Assembly: GCF_004005865.1 (NCBI RefSeq)
Contig: NZ_SACN01000001.1
Span: 186,001 to 250,000 of the forward strand
DNA from: Sphingomonas crocodyli
GTDB lineage: Bacteria; Pseudomonadota; Alphaproteobacteria; Sphingomonadales; Sphingomonadaceae
Length of the DNA stretch: 64,000 bases
Reading direction: 5' to 3'
Shown here: positions 49,973 through 59,611 of the stretch, one piece after another
How the letters are laid out: every line of letters begins with the position of its first letter
Numbering within the stretch: the first letter of the stretch is position 1
Program-made: the position numbers and the translations under genes
The notes under the pieces: generated by a model
Database searches by the model: none
Seen by the model: the letters and a program-made list of their open reading frames with translations, nothing else
What the model was told of the DNA's origin: nothing

Positions 49973-50605
49973 TCAAGCCGCCGCTTTGGCACCCTCGCCG
50001 AATCGGCCGAGGATCCACGGCAGCGCGTCGGTCCAGTCGTCGATCCGCGCATGCGCGTCGGCCGCAGCGGCACGACGGGCGGCCACGCGCGGCTCGGCGA
50101 TCATGTGGAGCCGCCACACGTCGGGCGCATATTTGGCGACCGATGTATGATGGAAGGGCGTGTCGTCGACGAACACCGTCACCGACGGCTGAAACTCCTC
50201 GACCAGCCGGCGGATCGGCTCGCCCTTGCCGCCCTGGTTGCACTGGACCCGGTGGCGGATGTCGAGTGCTGCGAGTTGATCGACCCGGCCGGCGTGAAAC
50301 TGCTCGGTGATGTTGGTGAGGACGACGATGTCCGCGACCTCCGCAATCGTCGCGAGCGCGCGATCGGCGTGGGGCACCAGCGTCTGGCTGTGCATCTGGT
50401 TGGTGAAGAAGGCGTCGAGCAGCGGCCAGATCTCGGCCGATTCGACCACGCTGGCATCGTGCCGGCGGACCAGCGCGCCTTCGAAATTCTCGCCTTCCAG
50501 ATCGAAGTCGATCGCGTGATCGCTCTCGAGCCACGTCTTGAACGGCCCCACCATGTGCAGCAGAACCTCGTCGCAATCGGTGATCAGCAGCGGCCGTCCG
50601 CTCAT
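49973..50605 (-). CDS. HAD superfamily hydrolase
   Basis: 210 residues. Motif I is LLITDCDEVLLHMV (D-x-D), motif II lies in IVVLTNIT, the motif III Lys in GGKGEPIRRLVEEF, and motif IV in VFVDDTPFHH. A cap region lies between residues about 25 and 95. The substrate is unknown. The ATG overlaps the DUF3572 stop by four bases. Confidence 0.85.
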   Translation of the reverse strand: MSGRPLLITDCDEVLLHMVGPFKTWLESDHAIDFDLEGENFEGALVRRHDASVVESAEIWPLLDAFFTNQMHSQTLVPHADRALATIAEVADIVVLTNITEQFHAGRVDQLAALDIRHRVQCNQGGKGEPIRRLVEEFQPSVTVFVDDTPFHHTSVAKYAPDVWRLHMIAEPRVAARRAAAADAHARIDDWTDALPWILGRFGEGAKAAA

Positions 50606-50889
50606 TCCCAATTCCCCTCCGGTGACAATATGTGGCGCGCGGCGACCAGCTTTTCCGGGCTGGCGCCGATCGCATCGGCGCAGGCGATCAGATCGGGCTC
50701 GTGCGCTTCGACGAAGGTCAGCACCGCACCCAGCAATGCCGGATCGCCCAACCCGCCCCGCAACCCATCGGGCGTCAGCCCGCTGAGCGCGAGCAACCGT
50801 TCGGCGCGCGTGGAATCGGACAGCACCCAGCCCAGCGCAGAAAGCGCCATGCCCATCGCCTCTTCGCTGTCAATTCCGTGATTTCTCAA
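50602..50889 (-). CDS. DUF3572 family protein
   Basis: 95 residues, fitting the family length when the TTG at 50889 is used (RNHGIDSEEAMGMALSALGWVLSD). The middle is RAERLLALSGLTPDGLRGGLGDPALLGAVLTFVEAHEPDLIACADAIGASPEKL, entirely helical in appearance. Function is unknown. It heads a unit DUF3572-HAD-RidA-GDPD-GNAT and is divergent from divK with 56 bases between starts, an arrangement recurrent in alphaproteobacteria. Confidence 0.82.
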   Translation of the reverse strand: MRNHGIDSEEAMGMALSALGWVLSDSTRAERLLALSGLTPDGLRGGLGDPALLGAVLTFVEAHEPDLIACADAIGASPEKLVAARHILSPEGNWE

Positions 50890-50945
50890 TTTTGTATCCG
50901 GACTCGGATAGGTTAGCTTACGCTTGAACAAGTGTGTGAGGGTGC

Positions 50946-51356
50946 GTGACGAAGAAAGTCCTGATTGTCGAGGACAATGAGCTGAACCTTCGGCTCTTTC
51001 AGGATCTGTTGCGCGCGCATGGCGCCAATGTGGAGGGCGTGCGCGACGCGCGCATTGCGGTCGATCGGATCGCCGACTTCCACCCCGATCTCGTCATCAT
51101 GGACATCCACCTGCCGCATGTCAGCGGGGTCGAACTGATCCAGCGGCTGCGCGCGCGGCCCGAGCTGGAAAAGATCCCGGTGATGGCGGTGACGGCCTAT
51201 GCCGGCAAGGGCGACGAAGCCCGCGTGCGCGAGGCGGGGGCCGACGCTTATGTCTCCAAGCCGATCACGGTGATGCGATTCGTCGCCTCGGTCGAGGATC
51301 TGATCGGCCCGCTGGGCGACGGGATGAACGACGGCCTCGGCTTCGCCCGCGCCTGA
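50946..51356 (+). CDS. divK: single-domain response regulator DivK
   Basis: 136 residues with only a receiver domain. It begins TKKVLIVEDNELNLRLFQDLL, as does Caulobacter DivK. The phosphoacceptor is Asp53 in LVIMDIHLPHVSG, with Thr83 and Lys105 at the conserved switch positions and AVTAYAGKGDEARVREAGADAYVSKPI close to DivK. DivK controls the CtrA pathway through DivJ, PleC and DivL. GTG start. No pleD follows. Confidence 0.88.
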   Translation: MTKKVLIVEDNELNLRLFQDLLRAHGANVEGVRDARIAVDRIADFHPDLVIMDIHLPHVSGVELIQRLRARPELEKIPVMAVTAYAGKGDEARVREAGADAYVSKPITVMRFVASVEDLIGPLGDGMNDGLGFARA

Positions 51357-51374
51357 TATCGGCACAAACGCAAA

Positions 51375-51396
51375 CGCCCGCCGGTGAGGGCGGGCG
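51375..51396 (-). terminator. hairpin terminator between divK and rpmG
   Basis: CGCCCGCC (51375-51382) pairs with GGCGGGCG (51389-51396) over a six-base loop. On the minus strand TTTGCGTTTG follows, so it fits the end of rpmG and may also serve the convergent divK. Confidence 0.7.
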
Positions 51397-51438
51397 CTCA
51401 ACAAGCAGCGATACGGCCCCGTGAGGAGCCGGCATGGC

Positions 51439-51606
51439 TTACTTGATCTTGGCTTCCTTGAACTCGACATGCTTGCGCACGACGGGGTCATATTTGCGGA
51501 AGCTCAGCTTCTCGGTCTGGGTGCGCGGATTCTTCTTGGTGACGTAGAAGAAGCCGGTGTCAGCGGTGCTGACGAGACGAATCTTGACGGTGGTCGGCTT
51601 GGCCAT
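51439..51606 (-). CDS. rpmG: 50S ribosomal protein L33
   Basis: 55 residues, translated by hand: it starts [20 protein letters not shown], continues [16 protein letters not shown] and [19 protein letters not shown]. This is a complete L33 of the cysteine-free (zinc-independent) type. ATG at 51606, TAA at 51439. Standing alone rather than with rpmB is usual for alphaproteobacteria. Confidence 0.95.
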   Translation of the reverse strand: MAKPTTVKIRLVSTADTGFFYVTKKNPRTQTEKLSFRKYDPVVRKHVEFKEAKIK

Positions 51607-51852
51607 GACCCTAAATCCCTAGCGAATGGTGCGACGGCCCAAACCCAAAGGCGACCCGCCCGAAAAAATAAAGCGGCGTCGCCGCCGCTGATCGGAGGCG
51701 CCCTTAACCGCGTGAGGGACGCAGAGTCAAGCGGAACCCCTCTTATCGTATAGGTCGATATCAGCAAGCGACGAAATTAACTCCCTTTTCCTGCCACCAT
51801 TTGGCACACCATTCGTTAGCGACCCGAATCGAATCCACCGGGAGAAGAGAAT

Positions 51853-52353
51853 ATGGCGAAGAAGCCCAAGGCGCCGCTCGCGACGCCGACCGATCTGAAG
51901 AGCAACAGCGCGATGAGCGTGGCGGACGCGCTGAACGGCATCCTGGCCGACAGCTATGCGATCTATTTCAAGACGAAGAACTTCCACTGGCACGTGTCGG
52001 GCCCGCATTTCCGCGACTATCACCTGATGCTCGACGATCAGGCGACCCAGATCCTCGGGACCACCGATGCGATCGCCGAGCGCGTGCGCAAGACCGGCAA
52101 CGTCACGATCCGCTCGATCGGCGACATCGCGCGCCGCCAGTCGATCAAGGACAATGACGCCGATTTCGTGTCGGCCGCCGACATGCTGAAGGAACTGCGC
52201 GAGGACAATCTGGCGCTCGTCGCCAAGCTGCGCGAGGCCAAGGACATCGTCGACGCCGCCAAGGACAATGCGACCTCGGGCATCCTCGACGACTGGACCG
52301 ATCAGGCCGAGGAACGCGCCTGGTTCCTGTTCGAAGCATCGCGCAACGGCTGA
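51853..52353 (+). CDS. dps: Dps family DNA-binding ferritin-like protein
   Basis: 166 residues. The ferroxidase site at the dimer interface is seen in YFKTKNFHWHVSGPHFRDYHLMLDDQATQI. The Lys-rich N-terminus (AKKPKAPLATPTDLKSN) could bind DNA. Dps oxidises ferrous iron with peroxide and protects the chromosome. It has a GGAGAAGAG Shine-Dalgarno. It neighbours a manganese-exporter gene, so two metal/oxidative-stress functions lie side by side. Confidence 0.93.
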   Translation: MAKKPKAPLATPTDLKSNSAMSVADALNGILADSYAIYFKTKNFHWHVSGPHFRDYHLMLDDQATQILGTTDAIAERVRKTGNVTIRSIGDIARRQSIKDNDADFVSAADMLKELREDNLALVAKLREAKDIVDAAKDNATSGILDDWTDQAEERAWFLFEASRNG

Positions 52354-52399
52354 CCTTGCTGTTGCTCCTCCGGCGATGAGGCGTTAGAGCGCGCCTCGT

Positions 52400-52502
52400 C
52401 ATCCGGGGAGTAGCCCACCCACTTCCGCGTGGGAGATCGCGTCAACATACTTGGGGGAGACCTCATGGCGCGATCCGGCAATTAGCTGAGGCAAGACCGA
52501 TG
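52400..52502 (+). ncRNA. yybP-ykoY-type manganese riboswitch aptamer
   Basis: The conserved GGGGAGTAGC (52405-52414) and GTCAACATAC (52441-52450) blocks and a late GCAAGACC (52491-52498) match the yybP-ykoY class in order and spacing. P1 can form between CATCCGG and CCGATG with one bulged C. The length of about 103 bases fits. The downstream gene is a GDT1/UPF0016 manganese/calcium exporter, a known partner of this riboswitch class. Confidence 0.85.
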
Positions 52503-52570
52503 ACACCGGGACTTTCCGCTCAGGCCGGGCGGGAGGGTGCCGGTGTCGTCCGTCAATCGCCTGCCCGGCC
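52502..52570 (+). promoter_or_regulatory. candidate expression platform of the manganese riboswitch
   Basis: Two crossing stems are possible: GACACCGG (52502-52509) with CCGGTGTC (52540-52547), and GGCCGGGC (52523-52530) with GCCCGGCC (52563-52570). They interleave, so they are either alternatives or a pseudoknot. The first stem uses bases just after the aptamer's P1. The exporter ATG is 13 bases beyond the second stem. Confidence 0.5.
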
Positions 52571-52583
52571 CCGGAATTGCCCG

Positions 52584-53150
52584 ATGAACGTCATCCTCGC
52601 CTCCACCCTGCTCGTCGCCTTCGCCGAAATCGGCGACAAGACGATGCTGCTCGCGATCATATTGGCCGCGCGTTTCCGTGCGCCGTGGCAGATCATTGCC
52701 GGCATCTTCGCCGCGACCATCGTCAATCATGCGCTGGCCGCGTGGGCGGGGGCCGAGATTGCCGGCCTGCTCGACGGCTATTGGTTCCGCCTCGCCGTGG
52801 CGATCGGCTTCCTCGCTATGGCCGCCTGGACGCTTGTTCCCGACACGATGGACGATGACGCGGACGACAAGCCCGCCCGATTCGGCGTGTTCCTGACGAC
52901 TACGATCGCCTTCTTCGCCGCCGAGATGGGCGACAAGACCCAGATCGCCACCGTCGCGCTGGGCGCGCGCTATCACGCGGTTTCGCTGGTCGCGATCGGC
53001 ACGACGCTGGGCATGATGATCGCCAACGTGCCGGCAGTGTTCCTGGGGGACCGCATCACCCGCATCGTTCCGCTCAAGTGGATGCGCATTGCCGCGGCGC
53101 TGATCTTCGCAATCCTGGGCGCACTGGCGATTCGCGATCTGCTCGTCTAA
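52584..53150 (+). CDS. GDT1/TMEM165 (UPF0016) family manganese/calcium exporter
   Basis: 188 residues, six membrane helices in two inverted halves. Each half has the family's E-x-G-D-K-T signature: FAEIGDKTMLLAIILA near residue 13 and FFAAEMGDKTQIATVALGARY near residue 105. Bacterial members export Mn2+ and relieve manganese toxicity. The riboswitch upstream supports Mn2+ as the regulator. ATG 52584 lies after the expression platform; the longer frame reads into the riboswitch. hisG follows 12 bases later. Confidence 0.93.
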   Translation: MNVILASTLLVAFAEIGDKTMLLAIILAARFRAPWQIIAGIFAATIVNHALAAWAGAEIAGLLDGYWFRLAVAIGFLAMAAWTLVPDTMDDDADDKPARFGVFLTTTIAFFAAEMGDKTQIATVALGARYHAVSLVAIGTTLGMMIANVPAVFLGDRITRIVPLKWMRIAAALIFAILGALAIRDLLV

Positions 53151-53162
53151 GGCCCGCCCGTC

Positions 53163-53834
53163 ATGGCCGATCAGATCATCATCGCCGTCCCCAAGGGACG
53201 TATCCTCAAGGAAGTGCTGCCGCTGTTCGAAGCCGTCGGCATCGTCCCCGAGGCCGCGTTCGGCGACGAGGACAGCCGGCTGCTCCGTTTCGCGACCAAT
53301 CGGCCCGATATCGGCCTGATCCGCGTGCGCGCCTTCGACGTCGCGACCTTCGTGGCGCACGGCGCGGCGCAGATCGGCATCGTCGGGTCCGACGTGCTGA
53401 TGGAGTTCGATTATTCGGAGATCTACGCCCCGATCGATCTGGGGATCGGCCATTGCCGCATCTCGGTGGCCGAACCGGTGGCGATGGCCGCGACCGACGA
53501 CCCGCGCGAGTGGAGCCATGTGCGCGTCGCAACCAAATATCCCAACATCACCCGCCGCCATTTCGAGGCGCGCGGCGTGCAGGCCGAATGCGTCAAGCTG
53601 AACGGCGCGATGGAGATCGCGCCGGTACTGGGTCTGTCCAGCCGGATCGTCGATCTCGTCTCCACGGGACGCACGCTGAAGGACAATGGCCTCGCCGAAG
53701 TCGAGACGATCGCCGAGGTCTCGTCGCGCCTGATCGTTAACCGCGCCGCCTTCAAGACGCGCGCGGGCGATATCGTGCCCTTGGTCGAAGCCTTCCGCCA
53801 GGCGGTGGGAGGCAGCGATGCCGCATCGGCTTGA
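53163..53834 (+). CDS. hisG: ATP phosphoribosyltransferase, short form
   Basis: 223-residue HisG-S, first enzyme of histidine synthesis. It lacks the C-terminal ACT-like regulatory domain, so it should need a HisZ partner, which is not in this window. [33 protein letters not shown], and [27 protein letters not shown] (PRPP loop) are clear. It overlaps hisD by 17 bases. Confidence 0.96.
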   Translation: MADQIIIAVPKGRILKEVLPLFEAVGIVPEAAFGDEDSRLLRFATNRPDIGLIRVRAFDVATFVAHGAAQIGIVGSDVLMEFDYSEIYAPIDLGIGHCRISVAEPVAMAATDDPREWSHVRVATKYPNITRRHFEARGVQAECVKLNGAMEIAPVLGLSSRIVDLVSTGRTLKDNGLAEVETIAEVSSRLIVNRAAFKTRAGDIVPLVEAFRQAVGGSDAASA

Positions 53835-55107
53835 TAGCCGCACCACCGGTTTCGCCGCCGCCTTCGCCGATCTGGTCGACGCCCGCCGCGAGGCGGACGA
53901 GGATGTTTCGCGCGATGTGACCGCTATCGTCGCCGAGGTCCGCAAGAATGGCGACGCAGCGCTGGCCGATTATACCCGGCGCTTCGACGGCCACGATCTG
54001 GATGCCGGCGGCTGGAAGGTCGATCGCGCCGAATGCGAGGCGGCGCTCGCCGCGCTCGATCCGAAATTGCGCGAAGCGCTCGAACTCGCGGCGACACGCA
54101 TCCGCGCCTATCACGCCGCGCAGAAGCCCGACGATCGCGACTCGGTCGACGCATCGGGCGTCCGCATGGGCGCGCGCTGGAGCGCGGTCGACGCCGCCGG
54201 CCTCTATGTTCCCGGCGGCCGCGCGGCCTACCCCTCGTCGGTGCTGATGAACGCGATCCCCGCCAAGGTCGCGGGCGTCGGGCGGCTGACGATGGTGACG
54301 CCGACGCCGAAGGGCGCGACCAACCCCCTCGTCCTTGCTGCCGCCGCGATTGCGGGCGTCGATGAAGTGTGGCGCGTCGGCGGGGCGCAGGCGATCGCCG
54401 CGCTCGCCTATGGCACCGATCGTATCGAGCCGGTCGACGTGATCGTCGGCCCCGGCAATGCCTGGGTCGCCGAGGCCAAGCGCCAACTTTACGGCGTCGT
54501 CGGGATCGACATGGTCGCCGGCCCGTCCGAGATCGTGGTCGTGGCCGATGCCGCCAACGATCCCGCCTGGATCGCCGCCGATCTGCTGAGCCAGGCCGAA
54601 CATGATCCGACCAGCCAGTCGATCCTGTTCACCGACGATGCCGCCTTCGCCGACAAGGTCGCCGCCGAAGTCGATCGCCAAATTCCTTTGCTGTCGACCG
54701 CCGCCACCGCCGCGACCAGCTGGGCCGACAATGGCGCGATCATCGTGGTCGGCTCGCTCGACGAAGCCCCGGCGCTCTGCGATCGACTCGCCCCCGAACA
54801 TCTCGAACTCGCGGTCGCCGACCCCGAAAAGCTGTTCGACAGGATCCGCCACGCCGGCTCGGTCTTCCTGGGCCGTCACACGCCCGAGGCGGTCGGCGAT
54901 TATGTGGCGGGGCCGAACCATGTGCTGCCCACCGGGCGGCGCGCGCGCTTCGCGTCGGGCCTCTCCGTACTGGACTTCATGAAGCGGACCAGCTTCATCG
55001 CATTGGACGACACCGCCATCCGCGCGATCGGCCCCGCCGCGGTCGCGCTGGCCGAGGCCGAGGGGCTTCCCGCCCATGCCGCGTCCGTGGCAATGCGGTT
55101 AGGATAA
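53818..55107 (+). CDS. hisD: histidinol dehydrogenase
   Basis: 429 residues; oxidises histidinol to histidine in two NAD-dependent steps with Zn2+. [84 protein letters not shown] (Zn ligands Gln/His), APEHLELAV and [29 protein letters not shown] are the hallmark runs. The order hisG-hisD-nusB is kept in one transcript. Confidence 0.97.
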   Translation: MPHRLDSRTTGFAAAFADLVDARREADEDVSRDVTAIVAEVRKNGDAALADYTRRFDGHDLDAGGWKVDRAECEAALAALDPKLREALELAATRIRAYHAAQKPDDRDSVDASGVRMGARWSAVDAAGLYVPGGRAAYPSSVLMNAIPAKVAGVGRLTMVTPTPKGATNPLVLAAAAIAGVDEVWRVGGAQAIAALAYGTDRIEPVDVIVGPGNAWVAEAKRQLYGVVGIDMVAGPSEIVVVADAANDPAWIAADLLSQAEHDPTSQSILFTDDAAFADKVAAEVDRQIPLLSTAATAATSWADNGAIIVVGSLDEAPALCDRLAPEHLELAVADPEKLFDRIRHAGSVFLGRHTPEAVGDYVAGPNHVLPTGRRARFASGLSVLDFMKRTSFIALDDTAIRAIGPAAVALAEAEGLPAHAASVAMRLG

Positions 55108-55112
55108 GAGAT

Positions 55113-55568
55113 ATGACCAAGAGCAACGAACGCAGCCGCACCCGCAGCGCCGCCCGCCTCGCCGCGGTGCAGGCGCTTTACCAGCAGGAGATGGAGGGCA
55201 CCGAACTGCCCCGCCTGCTCGACGAGTTTCACCGCCATCGCCTCGGCGCCACGATCGAGGACGTGACCTATGCCGATGCGGAGGCCGATTTCTTCGACGA
55301 TCTGGTCAAGGGCGTCGACGCGCGCCGTGATGAGATCGACGCTGCGATTTCGGCCAAGCTGACCGCCGACTGGAAGATCGAGCGGCTCGACAAGCCGATG
55401 CGCCAGATCCTGCGCGCGGGCACCTACGAGCTGCTGGCGCGGCAGGACGTGCCGACCGCGACCGTGATCAGCGAATATGTCGACGTCGCCGACGCCTTTT
55501 ACGACAAGCGCGAAAAGGGCTTCGTCAACGGCGTGCTCGACGCGGTGGCCAAGGCGGCGCGCACTTGA
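55113..55568 (+). CDS. nusB: transcription antitermination factor NusB
   Basis: 151 residues, all-helical. RSAARLAAVQALYQQEMEG opens the family fold; KLTADWKIERLDKPMRQILRAGTYELL and VISEYVDVADAFYDKREKGFVNGVLDAVAK close it. NusB with NusE binds boxA in rRNA operons. It lies five bases after hisD and its TGA overlaps the next TTG start. Confidence 0.96.
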   Translation: MTKSNERSRTRSAARLAAVQALYQQEMEGTELPRLLDEFHRHRLGATIEDVTYADAEADFFDDLVKGVDARRDEIDAAISAKLTADWKIERLDKPMRQILRAGTYELLARQDVPTATVISEYVDVADAFYDKREKGFVNGVLDAVAKAART

Positions 55569-56335
55569 TCGCACAGGTGGCGGTGCTGCATCAGCCCGCC
55601 TTCTGGGTGCTGGGGCTGATCGCCGTCACCATCATCGGGCTCGCCAAGGGCGGGTTCATCGGCTTCGGCATTCTCGGCACCCCGTTGCTCGCGCTCGCGA
55701 TCCCGCCGGTGCAGGCCGCCGCGATCATCCTGCCGCTTTTGCTGGTGCAGGATGCGGTGGGCATCTGGTCCTTCCGCAAGACGTGGGACGCTTATGTCCT
55801 GAAGGTGATGCTGCCCGGCGGGATCGTCGGCATCGCGATCGGCTACACCTTCGCCGCGTCGTTGCCCGATAGCTGGGTTCTCGGCGCGCTGGGCATCTTG
55901 TCGATCGTCTTCGGCGCCTATCGCCTGTGGATCGAACGCGGCGGCCGCGCCGCGCCGGCCGTCGAGTGGCCGGCCTGGGCCGGCTTCCTGTGCGGCACCG
56001 CATCGGGGCTTTCGAGCCAAATCGCCCATGCGGGCCAGCCGCCTTTCCAGCTTTGGGCGATGCCGCGCCGTATGCCGCGCGACGTCTATGTCGGCACCTC
56101 GTCGATCTTCTTCGGCGCGATGAACTGGATCAAGGTGCCCGCTTACGCCGCGCTGGGCGCGTTCACCCCGTCCAACCTGATCGCGTCGGCCGCATTGCTG
56201 CCGGTCGCGATCCTGTCGACCCTGCTCGGCGTTCGGCTGGTGCGCCGCATCCGGACCGAGGGTTTCTATCGCATCGCTTATGCATTGCTGCTGCTCGTCG
56301 GCGTGGTGCTGCTGCGCAACGCCGTGGCGGGATGA
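55565..56335 (+). CDS. TSUP (TauE/SafE) family membrane transporter
   Basis: 256 residues with seven or eight hydrophobic helices and the duplicated glycine-rich motif: GLAKGGFIGFGILGTPLLALAIPPVQAAAIILP in the first half, FLCGTASGLSSQIAHAGQPPFQLW in the second. Members export sulfite, sulfoacetate or other anions; the substrate is unknown. The TTG start overlaps nusB (TTGA) and the stop overlaps thiL (ATGA), so it is embedded in a housekeeping transcript. Confidence 0.88.
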   Translation: MIAQVAVLHQPAFWVLGLIAVTIIGLAKGGFIGFGILGTPLLALAIPPVQAAAIILPLLLVQDAVGIWSFRKTWDAYVLKVMLPGGIVGIAIGYTFAASLPDSWVLGALGILSIVFGAYRLWIERGGRAAPAVEWPAWAGFLCGTASGLSSQIAHAGQPPFQLWAMPRRMPRDVYVGTSSIFFGAMNWIKVPAYAALGAFTPSNLIASAALLPVAILSTLLGVRLVRRIRTEGFYRIAYALLLLVGVVLLRNAVAG

Positions 56336-57267
56336 GCGGCGAGGGCGATCTGATCGCGCGGCTGCGCGGCCTCGCCACCCATCCGGCCGCGCGCAGCCTG
56401 CTCGACGACGCCGCCGTCCTGCCCGCTCCGCTTGGCCGCGATCTCGTCCTCACTCACGACATGCTGGTCGCGGGCGTCCATTTCCTGCCCGATTGTCCGG
56501 CCGGCGATGTCGCGTGGAAGCTGTTGGCGGTGAACCTGTCCGATCTCGCCGCCAAGGGCGCGACCCCGATCGGGGTGCTGATGGGCTATGGCCTGACCGG
56601 CGATACCGCATGGGATGCCGCCTTCGTCGACGGCCTCGCCCGTGCGCTTGCGCATTTCGACGTGCCGCTGCTGGGCGGCGACACCGTCGCGCAGCCCAAG
56701 GGCGATGCCCGCGTGCTGGGCCTCACCGCGATCGGCCAGGCTCTGGCCGGCGGCGCACCCGATCGGCGTGGCGCGAAGCCCGGCGACCACCTCTGGGTCA
56801 CCGGCCCAATCGGCGATGCCGGCCTCGGCCTGCGTATCGCCCTGGGCGAGATCGAGGGGCCGCGCCGCCTGCTCAAGGCCTATCGCCTGCCGATGCCGCG
56901 CCTGGCCTTCGGTCGCACGATCGCGCCGCACGTCTCGGCGATGGCCGATGTCTCGGACGGGCTGCTGATCGACGCCCGTCGCATCGCCGATGCCTCGGGC
57001 CTTGCCGTCACGATCGATCTCGCGACCGTCCCGCTTTCGGACGAAGCCCGCACCCTTGGTCTTGCCCCGCTGACGGCGGCCACAGCGGGCGACGACTACC
57101 AGCTCCTGTTCGCGTCATCCTCTGCCGAGATCGAGCGCATCGCCGCCGAACAGCGCGTGCCGATCGCCTGCGTCGGCCGGTTCGATCAGGGCTCGGGCCT
57201 TACCATCGTCGATAATGGTGGCCCCGTCGCTCTCCCGACCTCGCTCGGTTGGGAACACGGCGCTTAG
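56332..57267 (+). CDS. thiL: thiamine-monophosphate kinase
   Basis: 311 residues; phosphorylates TMP to the cofactor TPP. LLDDAAVLPAPLGRDLVLTHDMLVAGVHFLPDCPAGDVAWKLLAVNLSDLAAKGATP, LLGGDTV, GDHLWVTGPIGDAGLGL and SAMADVSDGLLIDARRIADAS are characteristic of the PurM-like fold. nusB followed by thiL is a widely conserved pair; here a TauE-type gene is inserted between them. ATG 56332 overlaps the preceding stop. Confidence 0.95.
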   Translation: MSGEGDLIARLRGLATHPAARSLLDDAAVLPAPLGRDLVLTHDMLVAGVHFLPDCPAGDVAWKLLAVNLSDLAAKGATPIGVLMGYGLTGDTAWDAAFVDGLARALAHFDVPLLGGDTVAQPKGDARVLGLTAIGQALAGGAPDRRGAKPGDHLWVTGPIGDAGLGLRIALGEIEGPRRLLKAYRLPMPRLAFGRTIAPHVSAMADVSDGLLIDARRIADASGLAVTIDLATVPLSDEARTLGLAPLTAATAGDDYQLLFASSSAEIERIAAEQRVPIACVGRFDQGSGLTIVDNGGPVALPTSLGWEHGA

Positions 57268-57416
57268 CAGCGCCCTCCGACGCCCTCCGAATCGCCCGAA
57301 AATCCGGGCTTGCGGCCCTGCGTCAAGACTGACAGACTTTCAGTAATCCGTGCGGTCGCCAAAAAATAAACGGCAATCCTCGCCCCGCACGGTTCAAAAA
57401 GAGGGAAGGAGAAGCG

Positions 57417-59516
57417 ATGCTCATCTTGGAAGTCGCGATCGGCTGCGGCCTGATCGCCATCTTGTACGGATTGATAACAAGCCGCCAGGTGCTGGCCTCT
57501 TCCGCCGGCAATCAGACGATGCAGGATATCGCCGCCGCCATTCAGGAAGGCGCGGGCGCCTATCTGGGCCGCCAATATCGCACGATCGCGATCGTCGGCA
57601 TCGTCGTCGCCGCGCTCGTCACCTATTTCCTGGGCCTGACCTCCGCGATCGGCTTCATCCTGGGCGCGGTCCTGTCGGGCGCGGCCGGTTATGTCGGCAT
57701 GAACATCTCGGTCCGCGCGAACGTCCGCACGGCGGAGGCGGCCCGCGTCAGCCTGCAGAGCGGCCTGACCGTCGCGTTCCGCGCAGGTGCGGTCACCGGC
57801 ATGCTGGTCGCCGGGCTTGCCTTGCTCGCGATCGCCGTCTTCTTCTGGTACCTCACCGGCCCGACCGGCCATGCGCCCAATGACCGCCTTGTCATCGACG
57901 CGCTTGTCGCGCTCGCCTTCGGCGCCTCGCTGATCTCGATCTTCGCGCGTCTGGGCGGCGGCATCTTCACCAAGGCGGCCGACGTCGGCGCCGATCTGGT
58001 CGGCAAGGTCGAAGCCGGCATTCCCGAGGACGATCCCCGCAACCCCGCCACGATCGCGGACAATGTCGGCGACAATGTCGGCGACTGCGCGGGCATGGCC
58101 GCCGATCTGTTCGAAACCTATGTCGTAACCGTCGGCGCGACGATGGTGCTGACCGCGCTTCTCGTCACCGGCGACGCGCACTGGATCGGCACGCTGATGA
58201 CGCTGCCGCTGATCATCGGTGGCGTGTGCATCATCACGTCGATCATCGGCACCTACATGGTCCGCCTGGGCAAGACCGAATCGATCATGGGCGCGCTCTA
58301 CAAGGGCTTCTGGACCACCGCGATCCTCTCTGTCCCCGCCATCTGGGCGGTGACGCAGTGGACGGTGGGCGACATGAACGCGCCGATCGGCGTGGGCGGG
58401 GTCGATTTCCCGGCGATCAACCTGTTCTGGTCGTCAATGGTCGGTCTGGCCGTCACCGGGCTGCTGGTGTGGATCACGGAATATTATACCGGCACCAATT
58501 ATCGCCCGGTTCGGTCGATCGCCAAGGCATCCGAAACCGGCCACGGCACCAACGTGATCCAGGGTCTGGCGATCAGCCTGGAGGCGACCGCACTGCCCAC
58601 GCTGGTGATCTGCGTCGGCATCATCGTCGCCTACCAGCTCGCCGGCCTGATCGGCATCGCCTTCGGCGCGACCGCGATGCTGGCGCTGGCCGGCATGGTC
58701 GTGGCGCTCGACGCCTACGGTCCCGTCACCGACAATGCCGGCGGCATCGCCGAAATGTCGGGGCTGGACGACAGCGTCCGCGTCAAGACCGACGCGCTCG
58801 ACGCGGTCGGCAACACCACCAAGGCGGTGACAAAGGGCTATGCGATCGGCTCGGCAGGGCTTGCCGCGCTGGTGCTGTTCGGCGCCTACACCACCGATCT
58901 GCAGCATTATTTCCCCGATCTCGCGGTGAACTTCTCGCTCAGCAACCCGTACGTGATCGTCGGGCTGCTGCTGGGCGCGCTGCTGCCGTATATCTTCGGC
59001 GCATTCGGCATGACCGCGGTCGGCCGTGCGGCGGGTGCGGTGGTCGAGGAAGTGCGTGGCCAGTTCCGCGAAAATCCGGGCATCATGGAGGGCACCAGCC
59101 GTCCCAATTATGCCCGCACCGTCGATCTGGTGACGCGTGCCGCGATCCGCGAGATGATCGTGCCGTCACTGCTGCCGGTGCTGGCGCCCGTCGCCGTCTA
59201 TTTCGTGATCCGCCAGGTTGCGGGACAGGCGAACGGCTTCGCGGCGCTGGGTGCCCTGCTGCTCGGCGTGATCGTCAGCGGCCTGTTCGTCGCGCTGTCG
59301 ATGACTTCGGGCGGCGGCGCATGGGACAATGCGAAGAAGTATATCGAAGACGGCAATCACGGCGGCAAGGGCAGCGAAGCCCATAAGGCCGCGGTTACCG
59401 GCGATACCGTGGGCGATCCGTACAAGGACACGGCGGGCCCCGCCGTGAACCCGATGATCAAGATCACCAACATCGTCGCTCTGCTGCTGCTCGCCGCGCT
59501 CGCGCACGCCGGCTGA
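57417..59516 (+). CDS. hppA: K+-independent proton-translocating pyrophosphatase
   Basis: 699 residues with about 16 membrane helices. The substrate site [45 protein letters not shown] is intact, as are the later [10 protein letters not shown] and [21 protein letters not shown] acidic motifs. Lys469 in [17 protein letters not shown] occupies the position that is Ala in K+-dependent enzymes, which marks the K+-independent H+ type. It couples pyrophosphate hydrolysis to proton export. AAGGAG precedes the ATG. Confidence 0.97.
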   Translation: MLILEVAIGCGLIAILYGLITSRQVLASSAGNQTMQDIAAAIQEGAGAYLGRQYRTIAIVGIVVAALVTYFLGLTSAIGFILGAVLSGAAGYVGMNISVRANVRTAEAARVSLQSGLTVAFRAGAVTGMLVAGLALLAIAVFFWYLTGPTGHAPNDRLVIDALVALAFGASLISIFARLGGGIFTKAADVGADLVGKVEAGIPEDDPRNPATIADNVGDNVGDCAGMAADLFETYVVTVGATMVLTALLVTGDAHWIGTLMTLPLIIGGVCIITSIIGTYMVRLGKTESIMGALYKGFWTTAILSVPAIWAVTQWTVGDMNAPIGVGGVDFPAINLFWSSMVGLAVTGLLVWITEYYTGTNYRPVRSIAKASETGHGTNVIQGLAISLEATALPTLVICVGIIVAYQLAGLIGIAFGATAMLALAGMVVALDAYGPVTDNAGGIAEMSGLDDSVRVKTDALDAVGNTTKAVTKGYAIGSAGLAALVLFGAYTTDLQHYFPDLAVNFSLSNPYVIVGLLLGALLPYIFGAFGMTAVGRAAGAVVEEVRGQFRENPGIMEGTSRPNYARTVDLVTRAAIREMIVPSLLPVLAPVAVYFVIRQVAGQANGFAALGALLLGVIVSGLFVALSMTSGGGAWDNAKKYIEDGNHGGKGSEAHKAAVTGDTVGDPYKDTAGPAVNPMIKITNIVALLLLAALAHAG

Positions 59517-59543
59517 CGGCACAGCGGCTGACGTTCGGCCACG

Positions 59544-59575
59544 GGATGCCCGTCCGCTTCGGCGGGCGGGCATCC
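59544..59575 (+). terminator. rho-independent terminator of hppA with TTCG loop
   Basis: GGATGCCCGTCCGC (59544-59557) pairs with GCGGGCGGGCATCC (59562-59575) with one G-U pair and a TTCG tetraloop. CCTTTTCC follows a little downstream. It is 27 bases past the stop. Confidence 0.8.
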
Positions 59576-59611
59576 TCGCCGGGCTGGCCTTTTCCAAAGT
59601 CCTGAAGCAAG

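Noticed and set aside
57271..57290. Tandem direct repeat CGCCCTCCGA twice after thiL
   Set aside because: Only two perfect ten-base copies, no known regulatory meaning, and short repeats of this kind are expected by chance at this GC content.
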